Source of the DNA: Nymphalis io
Taxonomy: Eukaryota; Arthropoda; Insecta; Lepidoptera; Nymphalidae
Direction: 5' to 3'
DNA length: 64,000 nt
Assembly: GCF_905147045.1 (NCBI RefSeq)
Contig: NC_065896.1
Span: forward strand, 7,279,001-7,343,000
The notes under the pieces were generated by a model. It was not told the origin of the DNA, searched no databases, and was given only the letters and a program-made list of their open reading frames with translations. Both the position numbers and the translations under genes were made by a program. Position 1 is the first letter of the stretch. The number at the start of each line of letters is the position of its first letter. Positions 10,741 to 23,299 of the stretch are shown one piece after another.

Positions 10741-13365
10741 AGTGTCAAAACATGGAAAATTATTGCTAATATTGCAATAAAATAATATAAGAAAGTAAGA
10801 ACTATATTTAAATTAATGAAACAATGCTTTTAAGCAATTTGAATCACATTAGGACTCGACCCAAGACACCTAGTACATTGGCAAAGTCTATGTTCAGTTT
10901 TTGAATAAAATATAAAGAAATTGATACAAATAAATACTGAACCACGTGATATATTGACTATTGAATGTAATTTATGTATCTACTTACCTCAGGAGTGTTT
11001 AAATATGTAGAAATCAGGCAATATATGACTTATATTGCACATGGCACGGTTTTGATACAAAGACTGGAATTAAACGAAGAATCGATTAAATACTATTCAA
11101 ATAACAAATAATACGCCTCGACTAAACGAATACTATGTGTGTTACTTACGGTTTGGTAACCCGAACCTCTCAAATAAGTTTTACAAAGTAGATGACGTAG
11201 GTAACCCTCCGTTAGTATAATTTTCTATATAATCTGAAACGAATATAAAAACCAATATACGAAATGTACAAACAATATTTTCAATGCCAATAATCCACTA
11301 TATTCAACGAATATACTCACAAAAAGGAATATATTTAATCGTTTAAAACTGACAGGCGTCGGTAGGCGACCGGCGCTTGCTCAACGATCCAAACGACGAC
11401 CGACCGGCGAACAACGTACTGCTGCCATCTCTCAAACAGCACAGAAAATAAATGAATGCATGTCAAACAAAAATGCAATGTCGAAACAATGAATGCCGAT
11501 TCGATAACCGTAATTTAATTTAATTTAATTCACAAACCGGTTAGACTAGGTAAAATAAATACAATATTTTAATAAAATTAAAATATTGAAAAATTAAAAT
11601 TTAGGGTTACACTGCTTAAAAAACAAAATCGACTTCAAATAAAATTCGTACCCATATAAAATTTCGTCCCGTACCCTGAGGGGTGGTATTTTTTTCTACA
11701 AATTTAAACAGGACCAAAGGGAAAGTATACCTTCCCAAACAAAAAAAATCCAAATCGGTTTAAAAATAACGGAGTCCTGAGGTGACAACAAAAAAAATAC
11801 AGCCGAATTGAAAACAGTCTAATTTTTTAAAGTCAGTACTTAAAATCCATATATTAGAAGTGTTATTTAAACTTCGTAATTCGTTATTTCGGTCAACACC
11901 ATCTAGTGGTATACGTTCGAGACTACGTTATGGAATCGTTTCCGGAACGCCAGCGTCACGTAGCGGCACTCGATGGAGTTTGTGTAAGCATGCGCCGAGG
12001 GGAACGTCGGACAGGACTACTCTCCGAGCGTTCCGCGCGTGCGGTCACAGAACCATCGCACATTCCGGTCACCTACTTAAACTGTGTTACTGAGTCATTA
12101 TACTGTGGTTGATTGTACAAGTGTGTTTTCTTGATCCTTCGTCACCCACCGATAGACGCCCACATAAGAAAACCATGAACTATAACTGTGGTGATGGCCC
12201 TCCGCCGTCATATATTATAATAAATTTTGCTTATTTACTGCCCCTATTAAATGTTATGCTCCTCTTTCTCTTTCTCCCTCACTCCACAACATGACGTAAT
12301 TCGACGGTTAAGATTTTTCGTATGTATTTTGACCATGAATAGTACATTGATAACACTTATTAAATAATATTTGAGACTTATTTAATAATTAAGTGTAGCA
12401 CATTATAGATAATATCCTTGACACTATTTATTTATTAATAAATTATTAATTTTATAAATAATTATCATTATCCAATACTTAGTGAAAAATGTTTTCATTC
12501 TACTTAATATTCCTTTTTTTTTAAAGCTGGAGAAATGTATTACGCGTTTCCCCTACAGCAACAAATGGTATGTGGGGCTCGCCGGTGTTCAAAGTGCCGA
12601 GTCGACCCGGACATCGAAATACTCAATAAAACCAGCGGTACCCTTTGCGTGTTTACGAGGAGCGCCACAGGATCGCTTGCGCTTGCTCGTGACAGTGACG
12701 CTCTGACGAACCACTTTATATTTCTACACAACTACTGACTGCGTGAGCCAAATGCAGTAATTTAATAGAAAAATAAATTAAGTAACATTATTAATATCCA
12801 GTATAAATACACTCCATATATCATAGCTGCATAGGTAAATACAATTAAATATTATAGTTTAATTAAGATAATATAAGCGAAGCGGCAAATTTTTAAACCA
12901 AGTATATTCGGATAAATAATGAGCGTTATAGCAAAATAAAAATATTCAGCCCACTCTTAATATTATTAGAATCCTGTCCATTTAAAAAGTTAGATACTTT
13001 GAAATAATAAGATCTGACTTAACTAACCTGGCCTCGATTAGTGCCATAAATAATGAAATTAGTTAAAGTAAAACTTCACAATCACTCCTTTGTGTTACAG
13101 TATTTTGCTTTTAACATTTAAGTTTATGCATTATCCTAATGTTAGCTGAACAAAGCCTAATCTGGACTAAGATTTATATAATGACAGTCATTTTACAACT
13201 AAATGACTTGAACTAATTGACGTGAATGATTATAATATTTTTAACTACTCCGATTTCAATTCGTTAAAAAAAAAAAAACAAAATAATTTAACATGAAATC
13301 GCAATTTTGACATACATAAATTTTGTGTATCTCAATAAAACATCAAACATTAGCATAGATTACTT
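10741..13365. other. Unassigned DNA with GC-rich patches
   Basis: GC-rich islands at 11340-11420, 11900-12100 and 12560-12710 stand in AT-rich DNA. Short frames there lack splice support. 11630-11850 resembles a dispersed repeat also hinted at near 38520 and 50730. The islands may be pieces of unknown transposons. Confidence 0.4.
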
Positions 13366-13596
13366 ATCGATTCGATATTTTTAGTAAAATATCGACTTTA
13401 TCTGCATCCCTATAATATCGATAATAACGAGTATCTCGATACGCACAACGATGAACGTAGAGCAAGTGAACTTTAAATATAACTTTTTATTGTATATTAA
13501 GGGGACTATTTATAGTTGTATACTATTGTCACTACCTATTAGACAACCATTCCTAAAAATAATCTCGATATCTCGATTCTATCGATATCGAATAAA
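13366..13596. repeat. TATCGATA-rich AT block, possible MITE
   Basis: TATCGAT/ATCGATA-type words cluster at both ends (TATCGATTCGATATTTTTAG on the left; CTATCGATATCGAATA on the right) with imperfect inverted symmetry around a unique centre. This could be a foldback element or a cluster of DREF-like sites. Confidence 0.3.
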
Positions 13597-13659
13597 TTTA
13601 TTGCGACTCGCGCAGACTCGAATAGAATAAAATCAGTTTTTTTTTCATTCAAATCAATA

Positions 13660-14050
13660 ATCAATCAACAGCCAATCGTTGTCCACTGCTGAACATAGGC
13701 CTCTCCCAAGGTGCGCCAAAGCTCCCTGTCCTCCGCCTTCCGCATCCAGTTGGTGCCCGCCACCTTCTTAAGGTCGTCGGTCCACCTGGCTGGAGGGCGC
13801 CCTACGCTGCGCTTGCCGATTCGCGGTCTCCACTCTAGGACTCGTCTGCTCCAACGGCCATCGGTCCTACGACATACGTGACCAGCCCACTGCCACTTCA
13901 GCCTGCTAATTTTGCAAGCTATGTCGGTGACTCCGGTTCTTTTCCGGATAATCTCATTTCTGATCTTATCCTTCAAAGATACTCCGAGCATAGCTCGCTC
14001 CATAGCACGCTGAGCGACTTTGAATTTGTGAACTAGTCCCGCAGTATACT
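13660..14050 (-). mobile_element. Non-LTR retrotransposon 3' fragment with intact C-terminal ORF
   Basis: The minus frame 14003-13665 gives 112 open codons: MERAMLGVSLKDKIRNEIIR, KWQWAGHVCRRTDGRW, KRSVGRPPARWTDDL and YVQQWTTIG. This is the C-terminal segment following the reverse transcriptase in a common lepidopteran LINE. The frame is undamaged, so this is a relatively recent copy. The 5' end is truncated near 14050. Confidence 0.85.
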
Positions 14051-14959
14051 TTTTTCATTCACTCTTTTTAATCTCCATAGACATGCAGTCTGCCTTTGGT
14101 GTGTCATTCTATTGTTTGATCGAGTTTGCTAGTTTGATATACTTGCTTTTTTTATTTTCAATATTCTGGATTAATTTTAAACAATTAACTGTCTGTGTTT
14201 TTTTTTGTTTTATGTCTTCTTTATTGTTAGGTACCAGTTGATATCCTTCCGTAATAGTTTTTTTTTAATATAGTTAAAACTATTTTAATTTATTTTTATT
14301 CTTACCTTCGCAAAACTTTCACCATAAGTGTTTCCCTCCGGCTCAAGGGTCGTTACTAAATCTTACGGCAATCGCGACTTACCTGGAGACATATTAATGG
14401 GTTTACCTGGTTGACGGAAACGAATGAGGCCACATCGCCGCTGTTGACCCGATACCTTCAGAACGAAGGTTATTTGTGTAGCATTTGCTATGCGACCATG
14501 TGTAAGTCAAACGGTTTTTAATAAATATGAGGCTACAAATAATTTGAAGAAATTTTTTGATTAGGTGTCTAAAAAAACTAATATAAATAGAAATTAATGT
14601 AATCTTTAAATAAAGTTGTACTGGAACCATGTTGTTTGCTAAGCCTCGTAAACATTTTACTCGAGTAAAATTTACAAATTTTACATGATTCAGTATCTCG
14701 TGCCGCTCATGACAAATTAACTCGGAGATAATATCTATCTTAATCCTAAATATATAGCAATTTTTGTCAAGACGGAGTTAAACAAAAAAAAAGTATCCGA
14801 TGGGAAAGTAATTCAACCTGAAAGAGAGACAAAAGCCAAATAACTTTACTACCCAATCCACATTATAAAATAGGATTGTAATCGTAAGGCCAACGACGCT
14901 TATTTTATATAAATAGTTCCATTCTAAATATATATTAGAACACAATGTGCCACAATGAA

Positions 14960-15234
14960 CCACCACGTTTGTCTGTGTGAATGCGATAAACTCAAAAACT
15001 GCCGTTTTTTTTAAACGATTTTCACCAATAGACAGAGTAATTTATAAAAAAGGTTTAGGTGTATAATTTATCCAATTATTGTGTAAATTGACTGAAATAT
15101 GACGACGATGAAAAAAAGATGCCGACTGAAAGCTTTACTGACGTGCTTTGCGTAAACCAGTAGAGAGATTGCGATATAAACATTTTATGTAGATCCTTAT
15201 TCTACCCGGACGAAACCGGGACTGCTGATCTAGT
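14960..15234 (+). mobile_element. Helitron 3' portion
   Basis: It ends in the hairpin ACCCGGACGAAACCGGG followed by a terminus GATCTAGT, matching the CTRR-T 3' end of lepidopteran Helitrons. The upstream part resembles the common non-autonomous body, but the 5' limit is unclear. Confidence 0.55.
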
Positions 15235-17301
15235 ATAATATCATAACAGTATACATCAAAACTATAAATCAGAATGTTGCGTTGAATTCTTTGAAGCTTT
15301 GCTGAAGTCATGCAACTGAGGAAGTTCTTAATGTTTGTTTAAGTTTAAAGATTTGTATCTCCATGAGAATTTGTTGAAATTTAAGCTGTAAAATAGTATC
15401 TCTGACATTTCAAGTAACTTTGTAACTTGATTTGTTCTGAAGTTTGTTTTAATGTTCTATCCCATCTTTAAGGTTCGAAATACTTCCGCTATGATAATAA
15501 TTTTATAAATATTTTGAGCTAATTATTTGCTTATTATATTTTTATTATTTACTAATATCCATTTACTAGTGATAAAATTGAAAAACTGTGGATAAAACAA
15601 AATGGAGTGTTGTCATGATAGAACTGCTATTACTTATGAATTACTAATGTACTAAATTGACATGACAAACCTAATGATCTGAATGATGAAAAGTAACTCT
15701 GTCTTGTCTGTGACGCTTTCATAACTAAAATATTGAACTGATTTTGATAAAATTTCAATTTAATAAGGGTCATCTGTTATGAAAGAAGGTTATTTGATCA
15801 TATTAATTGGCTGTGTAAACCACCTTAAAAATGTGTGGAATAACTTACACCGCCTTGAATTTCATGCAAGAAGGACAATTTTAGTAAATAATCTAATATT
15901 TTAGTAAAGCAACAAATACAATGCTTCTGATTTGAACGAACAATCCCTGATTTATAAATAACGTTTGCAAATACTATTTGAATTTTATTCATTCATTGAA
16001 ATTCAACTTGATATTAGGGATCATTTAAAATTTAAATTAACAAAGGAACTCTTTTAAATTCCTATTATCTTCGTTCTTTTATATTAATAATATTGTTTAT
16101 TTAACTTATGAAAGAATATAATTTTTTAATTTCATTTTCAAGAGATTAAAAAGTTAAAGCATTTAATAAATTAATATAATTAAATAATAAACAATATCAA
16201 TAATGACATAATATATAAAGCATATAATGACATTAATAACACTCACACGCACACTAATCCAAACGCACACAAACGAGAGGTCCAATGTAATTGTTCCTAT
16301 TGGGAGAGGAGCGCTCCCCCGCCCCTGTTCGATTGCAAAAAGGCGTATAATCGATGCGGCGCGCGTGCGACGGTTAGCTCCCGAATTTGTTATAAAAATC
16401 ACTACAATTAGTAAAAGGGAATAACTATTAATTATTATACAAGTAACTAAGGTCTTCTGCTTTTAAAAAAAATTAGTGAGTACCTCCATCCTTTTGCTCA
16501 CACAATGATAAATAACACAAGCTTTAAGTTGCCTATTTAAGGAACAGGCGATCATGTGTAAAAATATGTATTATTTAAAACAATTTATAACACACAAAGA
16601 CAAAATGCAAGTTTTTACAAAAGGTAATACATAAATTGATTTAACTATCAAACTATGAATTATTATTGATGAGAAAGAGTAACTGAGTTTTTTGTTAGTT
16701 TTATCATCTCGGTTGGATGATTTTTACGCAATCATCCGCAAAAACGTGTCGTCCTTGATAAGCTTGTGAGTAGCACCGACATCCTCCTCAGCATTTCGGC
16801 GTGCAACTCGACACCCGCTCTAGAGGAGCTGGAATAATGTACACGCTCATGACAAAAGGCGATTGTGTGTTCCAATTATACTTTCAAAATTGTAAGTAAC
16901 GGAAGTTTTGTTTAATACTAATCTTCTTTTTGGTTTATAATATATCTATATATAATATTATGAATTTTCTTTTTTTGCTCTTAATTCTAAGAGAGTTTTT
17001 AGGATGTGTTAGTAATTACAAGTATAGATTTAGGGTCTAAACATAAAGATTACTATTTATAAATTTCGAACCGGTGGTAGCTTCGCTTTAAAATTTAATC
17101 TTGTATTATTCAAAAGTGCTTATAAGAGCCTACTTTATAAAAGTATACTTTGATTCTACTAAGATTTTTTACCATAAATACTATTTCCTGTGACATAAAT
17201 ATTTAATATTCCATTAAAACCGAGTGTTCTTACTTTTGAAATATAAACACAAACAGTATACTCGCATAGCTCATTAAACCCGTCAACGTTGAACATTTTA
17301 C
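15235..17301. other. Mostly featureless AT-rich DNA
   Basis: Apart from the weak exon candidate at 16738-16828 and a GC-rich patch at 16270-16390, no feature could be supported. Confidence 0.5.
16738..16828 (-). CDS. Weak candidate terminal exon
   Basis: On the minus strand, after TTCCAGCTCCTCTAG, a frame reads SGCRVARRNAEEDVGATHKL and then IKDDTFLRMIA before TAA. The segment is GC-rich in AT-rich DNA. No clear AATAAA follows, and the phase does not match the 17302-17377 candidate, so it may be a repeat relic instead. Confidence 0.2.
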
Positions 17302-17377
17302 CTCTTAAAGCTAGTCGCCTCACATTTTCTGTATACAAAGGTCTCAAATAATCCACCGTAAAGCGCTCGGAGTGCGC
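17302..17377 (-). CDS. Candidate internal exon of an unrecognised gene
   Basis: The minus-strand acceptor CACTAGTTAG leads into 25 codons, AHSERFTVDYLRPLYTENVR then RLALR, before a GTAAAATG donor at 17301. The stretch is noticeably more GC-rich and codon-like than the flanks. It ends with one base of a codon. It could belong to the same minus-strand gene as 29384-29518, but no joining exon was found. Confidence 0.35.
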
Positions 17378-17997
17378 CTAACTAGTGACAGGAAAGGTCT
17401 GAAAAGGGAAGGCTAAATAGCGACCATTTGTTCGTCTTGAAAGGGCTCGGTAGCTTAACATAACTAAACCTTTAGAGAACGTAATAAGGTACAGAGATAT
17501 AAAATACGTCTTATACAATCCGGATAATTGCTTTTCTAAGAAATTAAACGATTATGTTACAGTTTAATTTGATAAAATGTTATACGGAATAAATTTTCGA
17601 AGTTTTCTCGAGGCATTTTATTTTCTGCTATAGAAATTTTTATTTGGTATCCGTACAAAATTGTTTGGTGAAGCAGGAAAAAAAATAATATTGAAAGTTG
17701 TTTTCGTTTAGTATTTCCTACAACGAAAAATCATGTAAGGACTTAAATTAAATAACTTCTATATTTACGTAAAAAACGTACTGTAACGAGAGATCGTTCA
17801 ATATTTCGTACTTATTACATCTCCATGTCCCATATTAGGTGGTTCCTTTAATAAATTACATTAATTATACGGTAATATCATTAGAAATTGATGATGAAAA
17901 CTCATTGACGGAGACTTATTAAGGTTATTTCGTGTTATCATACTTTATAAATATTTAAAATTGAAATTATTACCTATAATAAATTTAAAGTAAAAAG

Positions 17998-18235
17998 CAA
18001 TAGCCTGTAAATTTCCTACAGCTGTTAAAGCCTCTTCTCCTTTTTGAGAAGGTTTGGGGCTTATTCCGCTACGCTGCTGCACGATTTGGTGGATACACTT
18101 AAGGTGAATTTTCATTCGATCGAAATACAAATTTTCGTTACGAAGTATTTGAGATAAATTATAAAACCAAATTAAAAACGTGAATGTTCAGTGATGCTTG
18201 TCCGGGTTTGAACCCACATACTGCCAGCCCCGGAT
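17998..18235 (-). mobile_element. Degenerate SINE, family A
   Basis: Minus-oriented blocks AAGCCTCTTCTCCTTTTTGA and GTCCGGGTTTGAACCCACAT match family A, with about 90 bases of unrelated sequence between them. Confidence 0.6.
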
Positions 18236-20439
18236 TTATATCTAGACCTATAAGGATTTATACTGAACTAGGGGCCTGGCCAACCGACGGGCTCAACCCA
18301 GCCAAAATAATATAATTTTACTCTAATCGCTTCGGATTGGGAGGCCTCAAATGTTAAAGCGCTTAGGGGCATTGGGTCTAAAAATGCAACGTATAACGTT
18401 CACTGAGTTTTTAGGGTTTTTTTTTCTTTTTTTATTATGTCAGTTTTATTCGATATTCAAAAGTGTTCATACGAAATAGTAAATAAATTCCTAACGATGT
18501 TAAAGTGGTTTTATCGATTTTTTTCTCTATGATATGATTCATGTATAAAAAGAATATATGTTCCAGTTTTGCTCGTTAGTACATACGTGACTTCATCAGA
18601 CAGTTTATCTATTATTTATGAACAAAAAATACGCTGTCATTTAAACGTAGAAATTATTCTCATAACACTTAGTTCAAAGAAATTTAAAAAAATATATCTA
18701 CTGTACAATTAAAAAGCACGATCATTTAGTCGACGTGTTTTTGCTTTAAATTTAAATTTGTAGTGTGTATTTTGTTCTTTTTATTTTAGTTTTGTATTTT
18801 ATAGAAATGTCTGTACAAAAAACGATAAGAATATTTATTATTATAGTTACTACATATACTAAAATATCAATAAATTTAAATAACGGTTGGTAGAATTATC
18901 TACGAGGCTTAATTCAAAAGCATTCCAATAAAAATATTCCGTAATTTTTTTAAGTCGAAATAAAGTAACGTAATAACTTATAGGAACGACTCGTTACTCG
19001 TAATTCAAAAACGATTACTGACGTACAATAAGTATTCGGTAAATATATATATGAACCGAGAGATGTTAACGACTGCTATTATTACTCGACTGCATTTCAA
19101 TAAAAGATAATATTTTACAGCTATCGGACACAATTTATTTCTTACAGTAATGTACTTCTATTAAAGAATTGTTTTCGAAGTCATTACAACTTATTTCAAC
19201 ACGTTGGAATGCTATGATATGGTGTGTATGAATTATCTTTTTTATGGCATTAGGTAGGCAGACTGACAAGTGGGCCATCTGATGGTAAATTATCACATAC
19301 TTTACAACTCCCCGAATGTTAATCCGTTATAACTAAATAATGTTATGTTATTTAACAACTTACTAACTATTTGTAACTATATGTTGGTTATTAGTATATT
19401 TTAGTTCAATTTTCTAATAAATAAAAATTTAAAAGTAATTGTCCAAATTATTCTTTAGGTACTCTTAAATAATTAAACTAATTTGTAATCAAAATTTATT
19501 AATTTTGTAGGTAATGGATAAATAAATGAAAATATAAATAATAATATCATTTATAAAGCCTATGTCAATTTAAATTTTATAATTTTTGATTGTTCATATT
19601 TACTATCGTTATTTTTATCATCTTTGTAATTCTTTATATTAGAATCAGTAAATTAGTAAGAGTATAATAACCAGTGGGTGGTACCACTCAAGATAGACTT
19701 ATTCCAGGTCGGCTAATAATGGAAAGTAACATTTGCGAACAAAGGAACCACAAATACATACCATAACAAAGCTCCATTGTTATATCCAAAGTTCTGGATA
19801 AGTAGATTCACAGTATTGAATGCAGCATTTGTGTAAGTTGCAGTAAGTTTGGATACAACGGAGCATAAAGAATATACAGACTGATCTTAAAACCAAACAC
19901 CATTTTGTTGATGAGATGCGAGTCCATGATATGGATATTTATAATAATAATCGTAGTCTTGATGTTGCAGTCTCATCTTAAATTTGAGAAAACTATTTGT
20001 ACCCTTCTTTGCGATGAAGTTTGTAATTTACTTAAGCATGATATATAAGGTGAAGTTGTTGTAATAACTAAATATTTTTTTGCTACTTAATATCAATCTT
20101 GCTTAATTGTTAGCGATATTAATACGGTGTACCTGTAACGGAGGCATCATTTAGGTTTGTACAAGAATTCTTATGTATCTCTTTGTAATAAATTAAATAT
20201 ATAACAACATAAGGTTATTTATTGTATAACTGTGTAAGGTTATGTTTTTTTGTATTGCTTTGTCAGGAGACAGGATCATCTGGAGGTATCCCTGCCTCTC
20301 ATCAATTATTCTACTGCCTAACATTATTACTCTATATTGATGGGTTCCAAATCAGTAAGCCAGGGCCATTTTAAACAATCACCAATTTATACCTCATAAA
20401 GAGGTATTCTCTTTTCGAACAAAGTGAAACTTTATTGAC
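18236..20439. other. AT-rich DNA
   Basis: A family B fragment (GGGCCATCTGATGGTAAATT, minus) lies near 19240-19300. No gene was seen. Confidence 0.5.
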
Positions 20440-20620
20440 CACGCGATCAAACCCAGGACCACTGCTTAATTTGTGTGTATAATTAATTACTGGTTAAACT
20501 CGTGAGGAAATCTGCATAGTCTAATTTCTCTGAAAGTCTGCCCGAAAAACCGCATTGAAGCAACGTGTAAGAATAAGCTCCAAACCTTTTCCTCAAACGG
20601 CAAGGAGGCTTTCATTTTTA
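20440..20620 (+). mobile_element. Degenerate SINE, family A
   Basis: It contains CGATCAAACCCAGGACCACT, CTCGTGAGGAAATCTGCAT and AGCTCCAAACCTTTTCCTCA in the family A order, heavily diverged. Confidence 0.6.
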
Positions 20621-21926
20621 CATGCCTTTTTATCGAATTAGAAAATATTATAGTATCATAAGCGGGAAATGGTATGTTATTTTTGAATTTTATGGAACAT
20701 ACTGTATAGCTAGCGTAACGAATAGGGAACTTTAATGAACCGCCGGCGAATCATTATAATACTACATCAAAGAATTTCGGAAGTTCATGCATCTATTTGT
20801 TTATCGTTTATCTTAAGTTATTGAACTTTCGCTTAACATATTCTATATTAGTTATCACCCTCGAGCTCACCAAAAGTTTTCTTATTTATGTATAACTCAG
20901 AAAATATTCGGAGGTACTGCAACCATCAAAATTTTTTTTGAGCCAATATTACTCTGGAAATTTCTGGTAAAGGATTTGCACAATTCAAAATTTATAAGAC
21001 ATAAAAAACTATGATGATTTTACAGGCATTTATTTCAAAATTCATTTACCTGCTACGTATAACTTAAAAATTTTAGAGATATAGATATAGTACATAGACC
21101 ATAATATGACTCCATTATGGACAAGCTGGTCGAACACCATCCTTACCAGGCTAGGAATCCAGAATCTCGCTACGATCAATTAAATTACACGCGGAAGACA
21201 ACTGACATAACAAGCAAGAAGGCAAAATTGACTGTAATGCTACCTGGAAAATAAAACGCACATCCAGCATCTAAAATCAATCGAAATAATAAAATGATAC
21301 AACAAAGTCACTGATAACACTTCGGAGATTAGAGAATCAAAGTAAAAAAAATTTTTATCATAATATTATTTATAACCTACTAATATCTACTACTTGCCAC
21401 TTTACTTATTTTTGTACTATACTTTTTTAACATATGCTGTATAAGCTAAGACTCAAAACAAAATTGTCGATCGAGTTTTTTCTCCACATTTCGATTTACA
21501 CAGATTGATTCGATTATGTATAAAAAGGAAAATGGGATGAAATAAACGGAATGAAGGAGCCGCGAAATTGTGTCCGAGATTATATGACAACCAGATTGTG
21601 CCATACGTAGAAAATGTTTGTTTATTTTTTATCTGCTTTTATTTATTTATTTTTGTATTTATTTCGATATTGGACGGTGACAACTAATGTTACAATTATA
21701 GATAATACACGCAAATAATCAAAAAGAAACAATAAATAGGAGTGTTATATTCCTAATATGTTTGATATAATATTAAAACCTTGTGTATTATTGGACTAGT
21801 GGCTTCTGAGGTTCTAGTTGAACCTAGAACCTCGGGTTGGGCCAGTAAATTGTTGTTGAATTTTTTCGTCAAAATTTTAATAGCAACGACGTAAATCGCT
21901 TAATTATATAAAATTGGTAGATAATC
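20621..21926. other. AT-rich DNA with an unclassified dispersed repeat
   Basis: 21100-21310 contains CAAAGTCACTGATAACACTT, echoed at about 61020-61050, so it is probably a transposon relic. No gene was seen. Confidence 0.4.
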
Positions 21927-22146
21927 GGGCAAATGCTCATCATGATGGAAAGTGGTCAACACTCCGATACACATTGGCACTGTAAAAAATATTGCGTTTC
22001 TTACATTGCCAATGCGCCATCAGCCTTAGGAACTAAGATATTATATTCCGTGTGCCTGTATTTACTCACCCTTCAAACTGGAACACAAAAATAAAGTATC
22101 GCTGTTTTACCTACTTAGACGGACTTGCACAAAGCCCTACCAAGTA
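21927..22146 (-). mobile_element. SINE, family B (Metulj-like), diverged
   Basis: In reverse orientation it shows the shared blocks CATTGGCACTGTAA, TTACATTGCCAATGCGCCAT, CTCACCCTTCAAACTGGAAC and TTGCACAAAGCCCTACCA. Confidence 0.68.
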
Positions 22147-22199
22147 CATCCATAAACCATCAAAAACAAACAAGGCCGGATTTAAACAGGCAATCTTCT

Positions 22200-22242
22200 A
22201 TTAGGATTCACGTGTTCGAACCGCTAGGCCATCACGGCTCTT
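22200..22242 (-). mobile_element. SINE family A head fragment
   Basis: The tRNA-like head only, reversed: GATTCACGTGTTCGAACCGC then AGGCCATCACGGCTC. It abuts the family B copy. Confidence 0.5.
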
Positions 22243-22374
22243 ATATAGGCCAGTTGTAAAGGTTGTAAATGTCTCCTACTGATGAGGGTTACGTGACAAG
22301 ATGCAAGAGGTAATGTCGAGACATGTCTCTTTACCGTGACAGTAACATTACTCGATTTATTGTTAAACAGCGAT

Positions 22375-22376
<2 letters not shown>

Positions 22377-22424
<48 letters not shown>

Positions 22425-22446
22425 TTAAATTATATATATATATATA
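22377..22446. repeat. (AT)n microsatellite
   Basis: About 45 bases of uninterrupted AT are followed by two shorter AT runs separated by ACTTAAAT-type spacers. Confidence 0.95.
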
Positions 22447-22965
22447 CTTAAATTAAACATTTTTTCGCATAAACATTAAATTAAAAAAATATATGAGTAT
22501 AAATACAAAAAAGAAATCGAAAAAAACAATTCATTCAGGAGAACCTTCTCGAAATATATTATAAATATTAAGATTTGTTTGTTTGTTTTCTTCCGTTTTC
22601 ACGCCAAAACCACTAATCCGAATGATATGGAAATTTCATATTATTGTAGTATACAGTTTCAAGTCAGACATAGGTTATATGTTATGTTTAGTGACTATAT
22701 GTTGCGCTTACTATTTTTTATTCACAAAAAATGGGGGGAAAATAGCGGTAAATATATTTTAGTTTTATTGTTACAAAATATCAATCCTTACCAAAATAAA
22801 TAACATTTTAATTTTTGTGAGGATAATTATCTATTAAAAAAAATGTCGCTTTAAAATATCTCTGCGCGTGTTGTACGACACATTAGCTCGGTACGCTCAA
22901 TAGATCGATTGGCGAATGTTTATTGGTTTAAAAAATGGAACATTTATCCTGTATTATCCTTATTT

Positions 22966-23250
22966 GACGAGCCGGTTGGCGTGGTTGGTGGATGCTTGCC
23001 TTTCACGCCGAAGGTTGTGGGTTCGATTCCCACCCAGGATAGATATTTGTGTGCATGAACATGTCTGTTTGTCCTGAGTCTGGGTGTAATTATCTATATA
23101 AGTCTGTATTTACAAAAGAAAAATAGTATATGTAGTATATCAGTTGTCTGGTTTCCATAGTACAAGCTCTGTACAAGCTTAATTTGGGATCAGATGGCCG
23201 CGTGTGAAAAATGTCCCAGGTTATTATTGTTATTATTATAATATTATTAT
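22966..23250 (+). mobile_element. tRNA-derived SINE, family C, with ATT tail
   Basis: The head GAGCCGGTTGGCGTGGTTGG (A box) and GGGTTCGATTCCCACCCAGG (B box) is followed by a body with CAGTTGTCTGGTTTCCATAG and a tail in (ATT)n. The same family occurs at 25387 and at 53895 (minus). Confidence 0.85.
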
Positions 23251-23299
23251 TTTACGGGTCGCTATTAATCAAGGTAAAAAAACACGTAACGTGTTTACT

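Noticed and set aside
14281..14470. Minus-strand frame FVLKVSGQQRRCGLIRFRQP
   Set aside because: Part of it recurs near 38180, so it is more likely a dispersed repeat than an exon.
18540..18640. Minus-strand frame IDKLSDEVTYVLTSKTGTYI
   Set aside because: About 34 codons between stops, with no convincing donor; not enough to call an exon.
22966..23045. tRNA-like sequence with A and B boxes
   Set aside because: It is the head of a family C SINE. The cloverleaf is not complete and a SINE body follows. The same reasoning applies to the heads at 8935, 23893, 28550, 30630, 39190, 58460 and 62050.
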